DNA from: Manis javanica
Taxonomy: Eukaryota > Chordata > Mammalia > Pholidota > Manidae
Reading direction: 5' to 3'
Assembly: GCF_040802235.1 (NCBI RefSeq)
Contig: NC_133165.1
Coordinates: forward strand, 16,649,623-16,713,622
DNA length: 64,000 nucleotides
This document shows, in pieces, positions 1-11,630 of this stretch (positions within the stretch are counted from its first letter, which is position 1; each line of letters starts with the position of its first letter). The position numbers and the translations under genes are program-made. Under the pieces are notes generated by a model. That model did no database searches. It worked only from the letters and a program-made list of their open reading frames with translations, and was not told the origin of the DNA.

Positions 1-476
1 AGAAAAAAAAAAAAGGGGAAAAACGCGCGACCTCCTCCGTCCTCAGGCACCGGTCTCAGGCACCCGCCCCCAGGTCTCGCAGGGAGAAACGCGGGATATT
101 CTTTGTCCTCCGGCGCCGTTCCCAGGCACCTCCTCACCGGTCCCGCCACCCTGCCTCCCCAGCAACGGGGGCCCGTCCCTCTAAGGCTTCCAAAAAGCGC
201 TCGCCAAAAAAAAGAAAAAAAAAACCGCTCCGGTTTCTCTCCACCCGCCGGGAGCCGGGGGGAGGGGCGCTCGGGTCCCGCCGGGCCGGGGCTTGTATCT
301 TATCCCCTTCGCAAGGCGATGGGTTCTTGCAGGTGTGGATGTGGTCTGGATGTTGTCCTGTGTCCTGTGGTCTCTATTTTAGGAAGATTTTTCTTTGTTA
401 TATTTTCATAGCTCTATGTGTTTTTGGGAGGAGATTTCCACTGCTCTACTCACGCCGCCATCTTGGCTCCGCCCCC
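1..476 (-). mobile_element. L1 5' end (5' UTR), intact, continues beyond left edge
   Basis: Read on the minus strand the element begins at about 476 with GGGGGCGGAGCCAAGATGGC, the usual start of a mammalian L1 5' UTR with its YY1-type AAGATGGC site. It continues through CpG-rich sequence with several A-rich runs to base 1. Most L1 copies are 5'-truncated, so an intact promoter end suggests a long or full-length and fairly young copy whose ORFs lie outside the window. A plus-strand ORF at 103-411 is antisense to it and is not a gene. Confidence 0.85.
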
Positions 477-478
477 TA

Positions 479-2700
479 GGTGATGTTTTTAATTAAGCAC
501 ATCACCACATTGAACAAAATAGATTTGTTTTGTAAAGGTAGGAGGGAAATCGGATATAAATATAATTTACAATGTTTGCTATAGTAACTTATTATTAAAA
601 TAGGTCTATCTAAAGTCTGTATGTCCAAATAAGTATTTTTAGGAAAATAATTGAAATTACACAAGAAAATCATGTGTTACTTTAAAACAACATTTTCTTG
701 GTATATGTCAATTACACCTCAATTAAAAAAAAGATTTTCCACTGGCATTCTATGAGATATTGGTAGGCATTAGTTTTTTAAAAAAATATTTTAGAAGTTA
801 ATTAGTTTGGGAATCCATAGTTAAGCAGCAAGAACTGATAATATGATATGAAGCATGCTTTGAAAATCTCTAAGGTGGAGAATGAGATGAAATAGTTCCT
901 AAAACTTTTTGGCCTTAGAATTCTTGGTTGGTTTATTTTTAAGTCTGGTACAAAAGGGATCCCAATTTGAGAAATGTTGGGTACAATTTTATCTTGTAAT
1001 TTACCAAAATAAATTCTTAGCTGTATCCAAAAACTTCAGTGAAACCTATCCTTAGCATATTTTTTATGACAACTATTACCAAAAGGAATGCCAAAAATGT
1101 ATGGGCAATAAATAGCAAAATCATTGGAATCCTGTCCCCACTTCAGACACACACACACACACACACACACATGTTTTTCCTTAATGAACCAGCTATATAA
1201 ATTTCTACTTGTTCCATATTATTACTTTTTAAATAGCACATACCTCTTCATTAACTCATTCATCAAAGATCTCTATGTATCAGCTCCTACAGAGCTCATG
1301 AACAAGGCAACTTTAACTCTTTACTGAAGAGAAGGCAGTGACTTGCAGACCGATCTATGCTATGATCCCTCCACTCTGCCGCCTCCAAATCTCCAACCAC
1401 CAGTTTCGCAGATTTGTTAATAGGGTTGTATTTCTTGTCTTGGGGGAGCAAGATGTCTGCATATTGGAAGGTAAGATTGAAACACTGAGTTGAAGAGGGA
1501 TGGTTGAATGAATAACGTCTCTGGGATTTGGAGAGGCTAGAACAAAGGTCCTGGCGCCCATGGCGGTTAACAATTAAACTAACGTTTATCCAGTGTTCCC
1601 TTTATTCCCTGCATTTGTGAGACCCTGGATACAAAGAAACAAAATATATTCCCTTCACCCTTTTTGGAACAAATTGTATTTCTTGCTCAGGTTATAAACT
1701 CAATGCAAAACCCAGTGCCTGTCACCTTTAAGCACTTGGTAATTGCTTTTGTTGAATAAAAGAATGGATGAAAAGAAAAAGTCCCTGCTCTCAAGAAGTT
1801 CAGTTTAGAGAATGTGTTCTTTTTTGGACATATATTTGAAATGTAATCCAGCAGAGATGAGTATTGTATCAAGAATAACTTCAATACAAGATAAAAATAT
1901 AAAAAGAGCATTTAAGAATGTGTGTCCAGGATTGCATCTGAGTGATTTTCACTTTTGCTTCCCAATAGAAGTCTCTTCTTTTTACCGTGTAACTTTTAAA
2001 TTCCAAACATAGTAATATAAAAATAAGTAAAAAGGAATGTAATGTACCCATTATCCCACTATCTCCAAAGACTAAGAGTAGAAATCTGTTTTTTAAAAGA
2101 AGCTTAATCAGTAAAAACAACAACTGAATGACCCGCAGGGAGAGAAGACAAATAATGGCAGAGGAATTGAGAGACCAAATTAGAGAAATGAAATTCTATA
2201 GCAGCTTTGGGCTTGGTAACAGAGAAGGGGGCTTTTTTTCCCCCCACATCTCACTTCTTGGTGGATATTAACTAGGAAACTCAAATCCCTTGGGTTTTGC
2301 TCCCCGTTGTTCTTGACTAATTCTTGAACCCCTTGCTAAGTGGTCCTCTCACGTATTTGTGGGACGATCCATGAGTATGTTTCATGTGACAAAACTCGAT
2401 CTAGGAGTACACCTGTGGCCTCTGCTGCTCTGAAGCAGAGCTTTCTGACAGCGCTGCTCTTAACCTTCACGGCTGGGCAGGGCTGGGAGGCTTTCAGTGG
2501 GCCGCTCCTCTCAGGTCAGTTAGGGCTGACCTCGGGAAGGCCTCCTTGGGCCCTTACATATGACAGAGTTTAGAGGGATGGGTCTTTCAGTTTCACACAC
2601 AGACTTCTTGTGTTCTCAGCTCCTATATGCATGGCCAGGGTGTCTGGGTTGGAAAGTGTTCAGATGTCTGCTGCTTGCTGAGAAGTACTCTAATGAATAT
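479..2700. other. AT-rich intergenic DNA, no gene seen
   Basis: The stretch is mostly unique and AT-rich. It holds a short (AC)n run at 1147-1171 and a small GC-richer part around 2400-2560. No convincing exon, RNA gene or clearly recognised repeat is visible; degenerate old L1 could be present. Confidence 0.5.
1147..1171. repeat. (AC)12 microsatellite
   Basis: About twelve perfect AC dinucleotide units lie in intergenic DNA. Confidence 0.97.
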
Positions 2701-3125
2701 CATTATATAAGTTTCCTGGTCAGCTAACTAGTTATTTTCGTAGGGTATATTCTTGGAAGTAGAATTTCAGGACTGGACATTGTAAGTTTTTCAGTTGTTG
2801 ACAAATGCCGCCAATTACCCTTCAGAATGGATCCATACCTCTCTCCCTTAGTTGTGTAGAAAGTTTCCCTTTGCCCTTGTTAACAGGATATTATTCTCCT
2901 GAATCTTTGCTAATCAATGGTATGAAATCAATGGTACATTTGGTACTTACATGTACTTTTTATTATTAACAAAGCTGAACACTTATGATTATTGGCCATC
3001 AGTATTTTTATAAGCATTGCCCTTTTAAAGTTTGCATCTTTTTTTCTTAGTAATCTCAGAAAGCCTTTATGTATTAATAGCTTTCGACATTTTTCACACA
3101 AGTTGTATTCTCCTCAATTTGTGGC
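2700..3125 (-). mobile_element. Old L1 3'-region fragment
   Basis: The plus strand reads like the reverse complement of the degenerate L1 ORF2 end/3' UTR, with the series of landmarks known from L1M copies (a cue near 2755, 'GGCCATCAGTATTTT' near 2994). It is diverged and interrupted on its right by a younger L1 tail. Confidence 0.5.
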
Positions 3126-3480
3126 TTATTTATTTATTTTTATTAAGGTATCATTGATATATACTCTTATGAAGGTTTCACAAGAAAAACAATGTGGTTA
3201 TTACATTCACCCTTATTATCAGCTTCCCCCCCACACCCCATTGCAGTCATTGTCCATCAGTGCAGTAAGATACCACAAAAGTCCCTATTTTTCTTCTCTG
3301 AGCTACACGGTCTTCCCCGTGACCCCACACACACCATGTGCACCAATCATGTTACCCCACAATCCCCTTCTCCCTTCCTCCCACCCGTCCTCCCCCACCC
3401 CTCCCTTTGGTAACCACTAGTCCCTTCTTGGAGTCTGTGATTCTGCTGAAATTTGGTTTTAAATATTTTAATCTTACAGA
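3126..3480 (-). mobile_element. L1 3' UTR fragment with AATAAA and A-rich tail
   Basis: On the minus strand the copy ends CCTTAATAAAAATAAATAAA, a poly(A) signal merging into an A-rich tail at about 3126-3145. Its body has the C/CCCACAC-rich 3' UTR typical of mid-age L1. A related 3' end lies at 63364-64000. It is strongly 5'-truncated. Confidence 0.75.
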
Positions 3481-5944
3481 TGTTATTTCTATGTGCTGGT
3501 TTTTTTCTTGGTTATGGGTCATAGTTTTTTTTTCAGATACATCTAGTAATTTTTGCTAGTAATATATGAATATGATGGATGCTACACAATTGAGTGTCTG
3601 AATTTTTTTCTTCCTTAATAGTGAGTTTCATTCAGCATGCAGTTAATGTACTACTTGTGGTTTTGCACAATTCTTTCCAGGTTTATTTTTCAGCTTTGTA
3701 AGGGCAAGTCTGGAGTGGTCTTTTTCTATGACGACATTAGCCATACCTTGAGCATCGCCTTTCTGGGAGTCTCTCCCAAGTGCCCAGGGTGTTCGGCAAG
3801 GTCTTTTCACTCTAACTGGTTGCTACTCCAATGTCTCTCAGGTGCATGAGGGCTTTGTTTTTTGTCCAGCTCACAGCATCCTGGTAGTTGTGCTTTCCCT
3901 GAGAGTTCTTTTTGGCCCAGCCTCATAGAGTCTCATCTCGAACATACACAGTTTAGTATTTGGCCAAAGATGGTATAATTTGGAACTCCTTCTCTGAACA
4001 TCTTCCTTTTAGCTGGGAGCCTGCCCCACAAATTCCAGCCACCTCTGTGGCTGTTAGTCTTGAACTATTTGAAAGTGTCTCCAGGAGGAAAGCTAGGATA
4101 GTGATGTGGTTTACCTCCTCTGTTAGCCTTTCTCAGCGACCCTAGTCGTGTTTACCCTGCTGTCCAACATCTGAAAACAGTCAATTTATATATTTTCTCT
4201 AGTTTTATAGTTGTATATTGGGGGAGGCTTAGACCAGTAGCATTTACTCTCATACTGGCCAGAAGCATGTTTTTGATGTGCATTACTGAGGGTCTGATTA
4301 GCTATGCAATATTGATTTCCAGCCCTGTTCTCCCCTGTCCACCTCCCAACTGCAGACTCAGTAGGTCAAATCCTGGCTTAGACAAAATTCTCTGCACCAA
4401 GGTATGGTTCTGGACCTGGCCTAGCCAATGAGACAGAAGAGAAATTATTTTGGGAGGCTTCTAGAAAGGCAATTTAACTCCCTACTAAAAGGAGAGAGAC
4501 TCTAAAGGAGAGCTCTCTTTCTCCTAGCTTGGTCTACCTTTACTTCTTGCCTTTGCTATGATGAGCACTTGATGGCTTGAGTATGGCAGCCATATTGTGT
4601 CATGAGGCAACAACCCCAAAGACAAAAGCCAATCCACTGTGGACAGTGAAAAAGAAAGATTAAAGAGTCTGGGTACTTAAAAACATACTTCAGGTACTGA
4701 ATCAATCCTGAAACTGCCTTCTCTTCGACTTCACACTATGTAAAAATCTACATCCTTATGTTTTAAGCCTGTTAGTTTTTGCTGCTTTTTCGTTCTGTGC
4801 AGCCAGAATATTCCTAAGTGGTATAGAATTAAATGTTCTGTTTTCCAAATGATTGGACAGTCATAAAACATTCTAATTAAAAAATCTGTTGACATGGCTA
4901 CTTTATCGAGTACTAACTTCTTATATATATTTTGGTTTCTTTACAGACTTTCTATTCTGTTCCATTGGTATATCTTTGTAGTTATCTACCTGTTTAATAT
5001 CTGGTAGGTATTAAAGTTACTATTGACCTTAACTTATAAATTATATTTCTTCCTCAACTTTATGATTCTCTTCTTAGGTCCAATGTTTTTGTAGATTTTA
5101 AGTGATTCAGCAAAACAACTTTTCTACTTTTTACATCTTTAAGGGTCATGAGAGTAGTAAAGACTTTAGAAAAAATACAGGCATCATCTCAAGGTGTTAT
5201 GGAAAGAAGATGAAGACTCTTGCTGGTTTGGAAGTTTCCTTAAAACATGACAGTGTTGCACATGCATGTCAGTAATGTCAAATGCAATGTGATATTAAGA
5301 AAATAAAGCAAAGGAAAATTTTATTTCAGAGTCATAAACAGCTGCTTTCTGTATGGCTTGAGAAAAAATGCAATTAGAAAGTTGAGGTCTGCAGTTCCAA
5401 AAGCATTAAGCAGTATGGATATTGAGTTGTACAGTAATAGGACAATACAATGCCCTGTTTCCGTTCTGCATAGGTGATCAGCAATCAGTTTGCTCTCTGA
5501 CACCGGTGGTGTGGCAGGAGCCTGAGCCCGCTGCTTTGCTAACTGAAGCTGTCAGCTGGGAAGGATGTTTTGCTTGACAGTTGATTAGGGGTTAAATGAA
5601 CTGAAAATATCAGTAATTTTTGCTTCTCTCCCATTTATTGTAACAGCAATTATCTGCATTTTTTTCTTCTGCCAGTTCTAAAGACTGGATTTAAGTAATT
5701 ATTCATGTAAGGAAAACTGATTTTGAATGGCAAAAGGGCAACTAGGAGTTGAAACCACTAGCTCTTTGAAGGGTAAGATTCTTATCTGAAAATTGGCTAA
5801 CATGGTTGGTAAGTCTTCAAAGATGCTTTTTAAAATCTGCTAGAACTATATAATACATATCTGAAGAAATAATATTGAATACCTTGTTTTCTGGCTTATT
5901 CTTAAATATTTAGCTTAACATTAATAATTCTTTCTGCGTCAACT
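3481..5944. other. Intergenic DNA with degenerate repeats
   Basis: No gene was recognised. Around 4380-4800 the sequence resembles an old MaLR/MER-type interspersed repeat (exclusion of family not possible by eye). 4810-5940 is AT-rich unique sequence. Confidence 0.4.
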
Positions 5945-7065
5945 AGTTTATGTTTATTGGTCAACATTTATTGAGTAACTACCATGTACCAGGCACTGTT
6001 CTGGGGGCTGGAGATAGAGGAACGACAAAGCAGATGAAGGTTCAGTCCCCATGGATACATTTCTTTGAGGAGAAACAGCCAATAAATAGATAAACAAGAA
6101 AATATTTAGTATACCAGATGGTGATGTTTTATGGAGAAAAATAAATCAGGGTAGGGAAATATAGGGTGATTGCATGGAGATGCTGAAAATTGATATTTAG
6201 TTAAGGAGCTAAAGAAAATAATGGAACAAGATATGGACTCTCTGGAGAACAACTGTTGAAGTAGAAGGGAACAGCAGATGCAAAGGGCCTGTGGTGGGGA
6301 GCATATTTAGCATGTCTGAGTTACAGCAAGGAGGCAAATATGAATAAATGGCATAAGCCAAGGAGAGAGTGGTGGGTGATGAGGTCAAAGCAGTAGCTGG
6401 AGATTAAGACCATGAAGGGCCTTGTAGAACATGGAAAGGAATTCAGTTTTTGAGTGAAATGGAAAACCACTGGAGATTTTAAGATGAAGAATGACATGAT
6501 CTACATGTTTTCACATGATAACTTTGGCTGCTCTATTGAAAATAAACTGAAGGGGAGAAGGATGGAAGCATAGAGACCAGATATGGGGCTGCTGAATTGA
6601 CTATAGGGGAAGACAGTGGTGGCTTGGACCCAGTGGGAGGGTGTTTAAAATAATTAGATATTAGATGTATTCCGATAGACCTGACAGAACTGCTCGTGTA
6701 TTGGACATGAGTCAGGAAACAGAAAGTGTAGTCAAAGTTACCTTTAAGGTTTGGGGGCTTTCTAAGATGGGGGAAAATTGTATGAGCAGCTGGTTGGGAT
6801 GGAGGGTGAGATTGATGCTGAGGAAGGAAGAGCAAGGGTTCAGTTGGAGACAGATTACATTTGAGATTCTTTTTAGACATCCAAGTGGAAATGGCGAATG
6901 GGTAGTTGGATATATGAGACTAGAGTTCAAGGTGAGGTGTGGGCTACAGATAAAACATGGAGTTTTTCTTCAACACATCAATAGCACTAAAGTTATTAGA
7001 CAGAATGAGATCACCCAGGATGAGTGTGGAAAGAGAACATGTCTGAGCCCTGAGGCACTTCAAAG
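5945..7065 (-). mobile_element. LINE2 (L2) 3' portion, with RT-ORF remnant
   Basis: Read on the minus strand the copy ends with the L2 signature (GTGCCTGGTACATGG followed by a TCAATAAATGTTG-like end). Upstream come the segments matching AGGGCCTTTGCATCTGCTGTTCCC and the coding tail of the L2 reverse transcriptase ORF. The minus-strand ORF at 6533-6880 is a decayed piece of that ORF, still readable over 115 codons. The family is ancient in mammals, so the copy is inactive. At about 1.1 kb it is the longest L2 seen here. Confidence 0.7.
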
Positions 7066-7129
7066 TTCTTAGCATCATCAGTGACTTAAATTATACAGCC
7101 TTTGACAAGTCCCTTGGTCTCTGTGTTTC

Positions 7130-7276
7130 CCAATTTCTAATGTAGTGCTATACAAGAAAAATTGAATGTGAATCAGAAATGAGAGCCACATCTGTAATTT
7201 AAAATATTTTGGTAGCCACATTGAGCAAAGTTGTAACGAAGTGAAATTAATCATGTTAATAATATTTATATAACGC
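7130..7276. mobile_element. MER1/Charlie-type hAT element, left part
   Basis: AT-rich sequence with the landmarks of a non-autonomous hAT-Charlie element (for example GAGCCACAT near 7181). It stops abruptly where an LTR begins, and the matching second part resumes at about 7768. Confidence 0.55.
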
Positions 7277-7766
7277 AATGTGATAGGCAGAATAGTGGCC
7301 CTGGATATGTCCAAGATCCCTGATATAAGAATATGCTTCTTCCACGGCAAAGGGACTTTGCAGAATGTGATTAAGATTAAGGACCTTGAGAGGAGGAGAG
7401 TGCGCTAAATCATTCAGGCAGGCCCAGTGTGATCACAGGAGCCCTTGAGATTGGAGAACCTTTCTCTGGCTGTGGTCAGAGAGACCTGAGGAAGGCGGAA
7501 AGGTGGAAAACACATATTGCTGACTTTGAGGTGGCAACAAGGGGGAGGCACTAGCCAGAGAATGTGGGCAGCCTCTAGAAGCCAGAAAAGGCAAGGATAT
7601 GGACTCTCATCTAGAACCTCCAGAGGAAACAGCCCTGCTGAGCACTGGTTTTAGCACAATGAGACCCATTCAGATTTTTGAACCACAGAAAGGTAAGATA
7701 ATAAATTTGCGTTGTTTCAAGCCTGTAAGTTTATAATAATTTGTATGGCATCTTTAGGAAAGGCGT
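7277..7766 (+). mobile_element. MaLR LTR (MLT1-like), inserted in a hAT element
   Basis: It has MLT1-type landmarks in order: a start near GATAGGCAGAATAGTGGCC, GGGACTTTGCAGAATGTGATTAAG, a GCCTCTAGAAGCC segment, GAGACCCATT, and the R/U5-like AATAAATTTGCGTTGTTTCAAGCC. A clear target duplication is not visible. It splits the hAT element at 7130-7992. Confidence 0.65.
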
Positions 7767-7767
7767 G

Positions 7768-7992
7768 TGCTTGATATACCCCCAAAATCATTTCCATGTG
7801 AAATCAATGTTACATTATTAATGAGATCTTTTACATTTTTTTTATTATATGTAGACTTTGAAACCTGGTATGTATTTTGTACACACAGCACATCTCAATG
7901 TGTAGTAGCCCCATTTCAAAGGTTCAGTAGCCCCATGTGGCTGGTGGCTATCAGTCTGGACGTTGTACTTCTAACCAGTGCAGTGAGGACAG
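7768..7992. mobile_element. MER1/Charlie-type hAT element, right part
   Basis: Continues the element interrupted at 7276: TTAATGAGATCTTTTAC, TGAAACCTGGTATGTATTTT, GCACATCTCAAT and the end CCCATGTGGCTGGTGGCTA are typical of this hAT group in the expected order. Confidence 0.6.
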
Positions 7993-8022
7993 GGCAAAGC
8001 TGCTGAGTAGAAGGAAGATGTG

Positions 8023-8375
8023 TGTGATGATTAATTTTATGTGTCAGGCTGGGTCACAATGCTCATATATTTGGTCAGACATTATTCTAGATATTTCTGT
8101 GAAAGTGCATTTTGGGTGACATTAACATTTACATCAGTAGACTTTGACTAAAGCTGCTTCCCTTCCCTACTGTGGGTGGGCCTCATCCAATTAGTTGAAG
8201 GTCTTAATAAAACAAAGACAGATCTTCCCTGAGCTAGAAGGACTTCTGCCAGCAGATGGCCTTTGGACTTGAACTGCAGCTCTTGCCTGAGTCTCCACAC
8301 CTGTGTGAACAATTCCTTAAAATAAATCTGTCTCTTTCTGTATATACACACATCCTGTCTAATACTGCATGCGTC
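8023..8375 (-). mobile_element. MLT2-type ERVL solo LTR
   Basis: The plus strand begins TGATGATTAATTTTATGTGTC, the reverse complement of the MLT2 LTR 3' end. It continues with GGTCAGACATTATTCTAG, GTGGGTGGGCCTCATCCAATTAGTTGAAGG and AATAAATCTGTCTCTTTC in the order expected for that family. Solo LTR; no internal ERV sequence adjoins. Confidence 0.75.
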
Positions 8376-8711
8376 GGAGACTAAGGAAAGACCCATGCGC
8401 GTCTAAGCCTCCTCCCCTCCCTGTGTTCTGGGTTTAGAGTGGTACAGAATAGTGTTCAGTCTGAGGAGAGAGAGATGTGGGCTGGGAGTGGGAAAATGGG
8501 GCAGGAGGAGAGGTCCCGTGCTGTCCATGAAGGTGAGGGGAGGAGAACATGAGAGAAGAACTGTGTCAGGACAGGCTGTGGAAAGAGAGCATATTTTGTT
8601 TTAAGGCCATTTGTAGGAGGGCCAGGGAGGTCTGCTCTGCAATCCTGGGAATGCTGGTGTTACTTGGGCTGAAGCATTCTGACTTCTGTCAGGGAGCTAA
8701 AGGATGGGCTC

Positions 8712-8997
8712 TGTGGTGGTCTGCCGGGGCCCACCATAACAAAACACCGCAGACTGGGCGGCTTAGACAATGGAAATTTATTTTCACATAGTTCTGGGGT
8801 CTGAAAGTCCAGTATCAGGTGCTGCCGGGCTAGTTTCCTCTGTCCTTGGCTTGCACATGGCTGCCCTCTTGCAGCCTCTTCACACGGTCTGCCCTCTGCA
8901 TGCTGTACCTCCCAGCCCCATCTGTTTATGTGTCCTAAGCTCCTTTTCTTATAAGGTCTCCAGTCAGAGTAGGTTAGGGCCCACCCTCATGTCTCAC
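8712..8997 (-). mobile_element. MLT1 MaLR LTR, cut off by an ERV LTR
   Basis: Reverse-complement MLT1 landmarks: CCATAACAAAACACCGCAGACTGGG, GGAAATTTATTTTCACATAG, CTTATAAGGTCTCCAGTC and TAGGGCCCACCCTCATG. The remaining MLT1 5' end is missing where the LTR at 8998 starts. Confidence 0.75.
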
Positions 8998-9316
8998 TGT
9001 GGATAAAATGAAAGTTCCTGTGGCCAGGATTCTCACCTGGCCCTGGTTGGCTAGCTCACTGCACACGTGTGGGCAAGACCTTGTTGCTATTGATTCTATA
9101 TAAAGAGCTCCGCCCAGGGCTCTGGGAGGAGGCAGAGACAGAGGAGGATTACAGACCTGCAGACTGCTGGATGCAGATGTAATTCTAGTGCTCGACCTAT
9201 CACTGGGAGAACAAGCCGGGTAATAAACCCTTTCACCCCAGGAACGTTCCATTGTCATTCCTCGGTCTCACTGAATCCTTAGTGAACTTGCCTGGGGCTG
9301 AAATCCATTGACAACA
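8998..9316 (+). mobile_element. ERV LTR, family A copy 1 (solo)
   Basis: A compact LTR of about 320 bp starting TGTGG and ending near GACAACA. It has TATATAAA at 9097-9104 and AATAAA at 9222-9227, giving the usual U3-R-U5 spacing. Related copies lie at 12418, 53855 (minus) and 54563. No retroviral ORF adjoins. The repeated structure is seen directly; the family name is unknown to me. Confidence 0.8.
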
Positions 9317-10494
9317 CCCAAGCAAAGAATTAACACTTAATTCAGAGTAAGTATTGAACAAAGGTGTAGAGATGGCATATGTCTTCCTCAAGGACTCTCA
9401 GTAAAGTAGGAGGAGCTTTTCAGGGTGAAAAGGCAGGTACCAGCGAGTCTGAAGTTGCAATCTGGGAGACGCGGAGACCAAAGAGCCCCAGTGGCTCCTG
9501 CCCGGCGGCCAGACACAAGCCGTGGTCGTGCTGGCTGCAGGCAGAGCAGGAGTCCATGAGTCCCAGCCTGTAAATCACTGTCCCAAGCCTGCCTAAGCTG
9601 AGTCAGCTGGGCCTGAGTCCTGGCTGTGAGAAGCCCCGCAGCCCATATTTTAGGGAAATGTGAGAAAATGAGGCACCTGTGACACACATTAGTCAGGGCC
9701 TATCTTCCAATTCCTTTTATATATAAGATAGAGTACATCTATCTTACAGTTGCTAGAGAAAGCCTTGCTCTAATATTCTGAAATGTGTTCAGTTCCTCTG
9801 AATTTAAAGATTCCTCAGTATGCTGAAGGAAAGTGGTCTTCCAGGCATTGCTTCTGTAAACGGTCCGTGGTTTGCCTACGGGCCCGGGGCCTTTGGGGCA
9901 GAAGGAACCCTGGGTGGGCGGGAAGGCCAGCAGTGGTGCGCTGAGCCTGAGGACTTGGGCTGTGCTTCACAGAGAGAGGGGGCGCTGCATTTAGGAATGG
10001 ACGCGTGTCTCTCCCTTTCCCCCAGCTGCCTGTCTCCGCACCCTTCCTTCTCTCGCCAACCCGTAGGATTTGCTCCGGAAATTTCAGCTGAAGGGGACGA
10101 CGGGTGGGTGAAGGCATGGAGATGTGAGAGTCCCTGGACTGGTCAGGGTTGTGTAGCCACGATACGGGGCAGCCCGAATCACAAGAGAGAAGGGGAGGTG
10201 GTGACTCTCGGGATGGCCTTGAATGTGAGGCTGGAAAACTTAAACATTAATTTCTAAGGAAGACGAAACAGGAGGTCTCTCAGAAGCAGAGGGACAAGAC
10301 TTGAATCTAGCCCGCAAATTACAGCTGCCTGTATTTGCGTGGCGTGTGGGCTACACATGGTTCATACACTTTCGGAAGTCGGGGAAGAAAGGAAGGACGG
10401 TCAGACAGAGAAGAGAAAATGCGAGCGAGAGCATAATGCGGACAGAGCGCCCAATACGGCCTCTGCTGCCCCTGGGCTAGATTTACAAAGGCAA
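9317..10494. other. Unique intergenic DNA with a CpG-enriched part
   Basis: 9850-10460 carries roughly thirty CpG dinucleotides by eye count, clearly more than its surroundings, plus GC-rich stretches. ORFs over it on both strands (for example 9820-10257) show no protein-family features. No repeat was recognised that would explain the CpGs. Confidence 0.5.
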
Positions 10495-10652
10495 TACCTA
10501 CCATTTATTGAAAGCTTATTTTATGCCAGGCTTTAATATCCATTATCTTTAATTTGCCAAACTGAGGGACTTGTCCAGGGTTATGCAGCTACGCAAATGA
10601 ACCAGGATTGGAACCCAGGCTGCCAGCGCACAAGCTGGTGCTCTTGCCACCC
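10495..10652 (-). mobile_element. MIR SINE
   Basis: Reverse-complement MIR layout: CATTTATTGAAAGCTTATTTTATGCCAGGC, then AAACTGAGGGACTTGTCCAGGGTTATGCAGCTA, GAACCCAGGCTGCCAG and GTGCTCTTGCC. The middle is shortened. Confidence 0.75.
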
Positions 10653-11200
10653 TGCAGTGAGAGCTGGGCAGGCGAGCATGGGTGTGGGAGGTGGTTATGT
10701 GCGGCTTCTTGACCCCGGGCGTGACGAATGGTGAGAGTCTGAATGTGGGATGTGGTGGCAGCAGAAGAGAGCAGGGGCACCTGAGAAGCAGCTCTGTGCC
10801 CAGGCCGCAGGATTGCTGTGAAGGTGAGGAGAGGGAAGGTCCCCTCTGAACCCTCCTCCTCCTGGGCATTCCTTTCCTTGACATTCTCTCCTGCCAGTCT
10901 CTCTTCTCAGACTCTCCGTCAATGCTTTTCTCACGTCATTGAATTTGGTAACCAAGCTGCCTGGAGTAGTGCAGAGGACAGCGGCCAAAATGGAGAGACT
11001 GTCATGGTCCTCGACAGTTGTCAGACATTTTGCACACACTTGGGGAGGCTGCAGGAAAAGAGGGACACATAACACAGTGGCAGTGGCAGTGTATTTTCGT
11101 GGAAACTTCCAAGAATCCAAATTGGAAAATTCTGGAAACTTATCCTATGAAAATAAGTAGATATTAGCTATTTAATAGATAATAGTGGAAAATATGGAAA
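10653..11200. other. Intergenic DNA, no gene seen
   Basis: Moderately GC-rich; overlapping ORFs on both strands (up to 141 codons at 10695-11120 minus) look like chance because neither carries a recognisable motif. No repeat identified. Confidence 0.45.
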
Positions 11201-11229
11201 ATAAAATCTCCGCTAAAATATCCATTACA

Positions 11230-11630
11230 ATATTTTATATGTAAGAAATAAATTCAATAACAACTTAAATATCTGATATTAGGGAAATGGTTGAATAAGT
11301 TTTTATCTACTTGAAGAAAAGTCAGGAGGCCATTAAAAAGGAAAGTTACCAACAGAGCAGCTGGCTCTTGGACTCCTAAAGACTGTGTGGCACAGAAAAA
11401 AAGGCTTTTTATCACACTAAGTGGAAAAAAAATTGACGCTGAATTCTATGCACACTGTAGTCGGTGTATAACGACCAAGACTGTTGGCCCATATCTAAAA
11501 ACAAGATGGGTCTGTAGGATGATTTTTTTCCCCCTCTGTTTCCCTTTCCTCTTGTTATGTTTCTACAATAATACATTATTTTGTGAATTCAGTAATCTAA
11601 AATTGTATTAATGTTTCAATGCTTTCCAAA
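11230..11630 (+). mobile_element. Degenerate L1 3'-end fragment
   Basis: Landmarks of an old L1 ORF2 end/3' UTR in sense: GGGAAATGGTTGAATAAG, GGCCATTAAAAAGGAA, and an AAGTGGAAAAAA segment, followed by a C/T-rich part. Heavily diverged. Confidence 0.5.

Noticed and set aside
103..411. Plus-strand ORF of 102 codons at the left edge.
   Set aside because: It lies antisense in an L1 5' UTR; CpG-rich UTR sequence gives Pro/Arg/Gly-rich chance frames.
6533..6880. Minus-strand ORF of 115 codons.
   Set aside because: Explained as a decayed reverse-transcriptase tail of an L2 copy, not a host gene.
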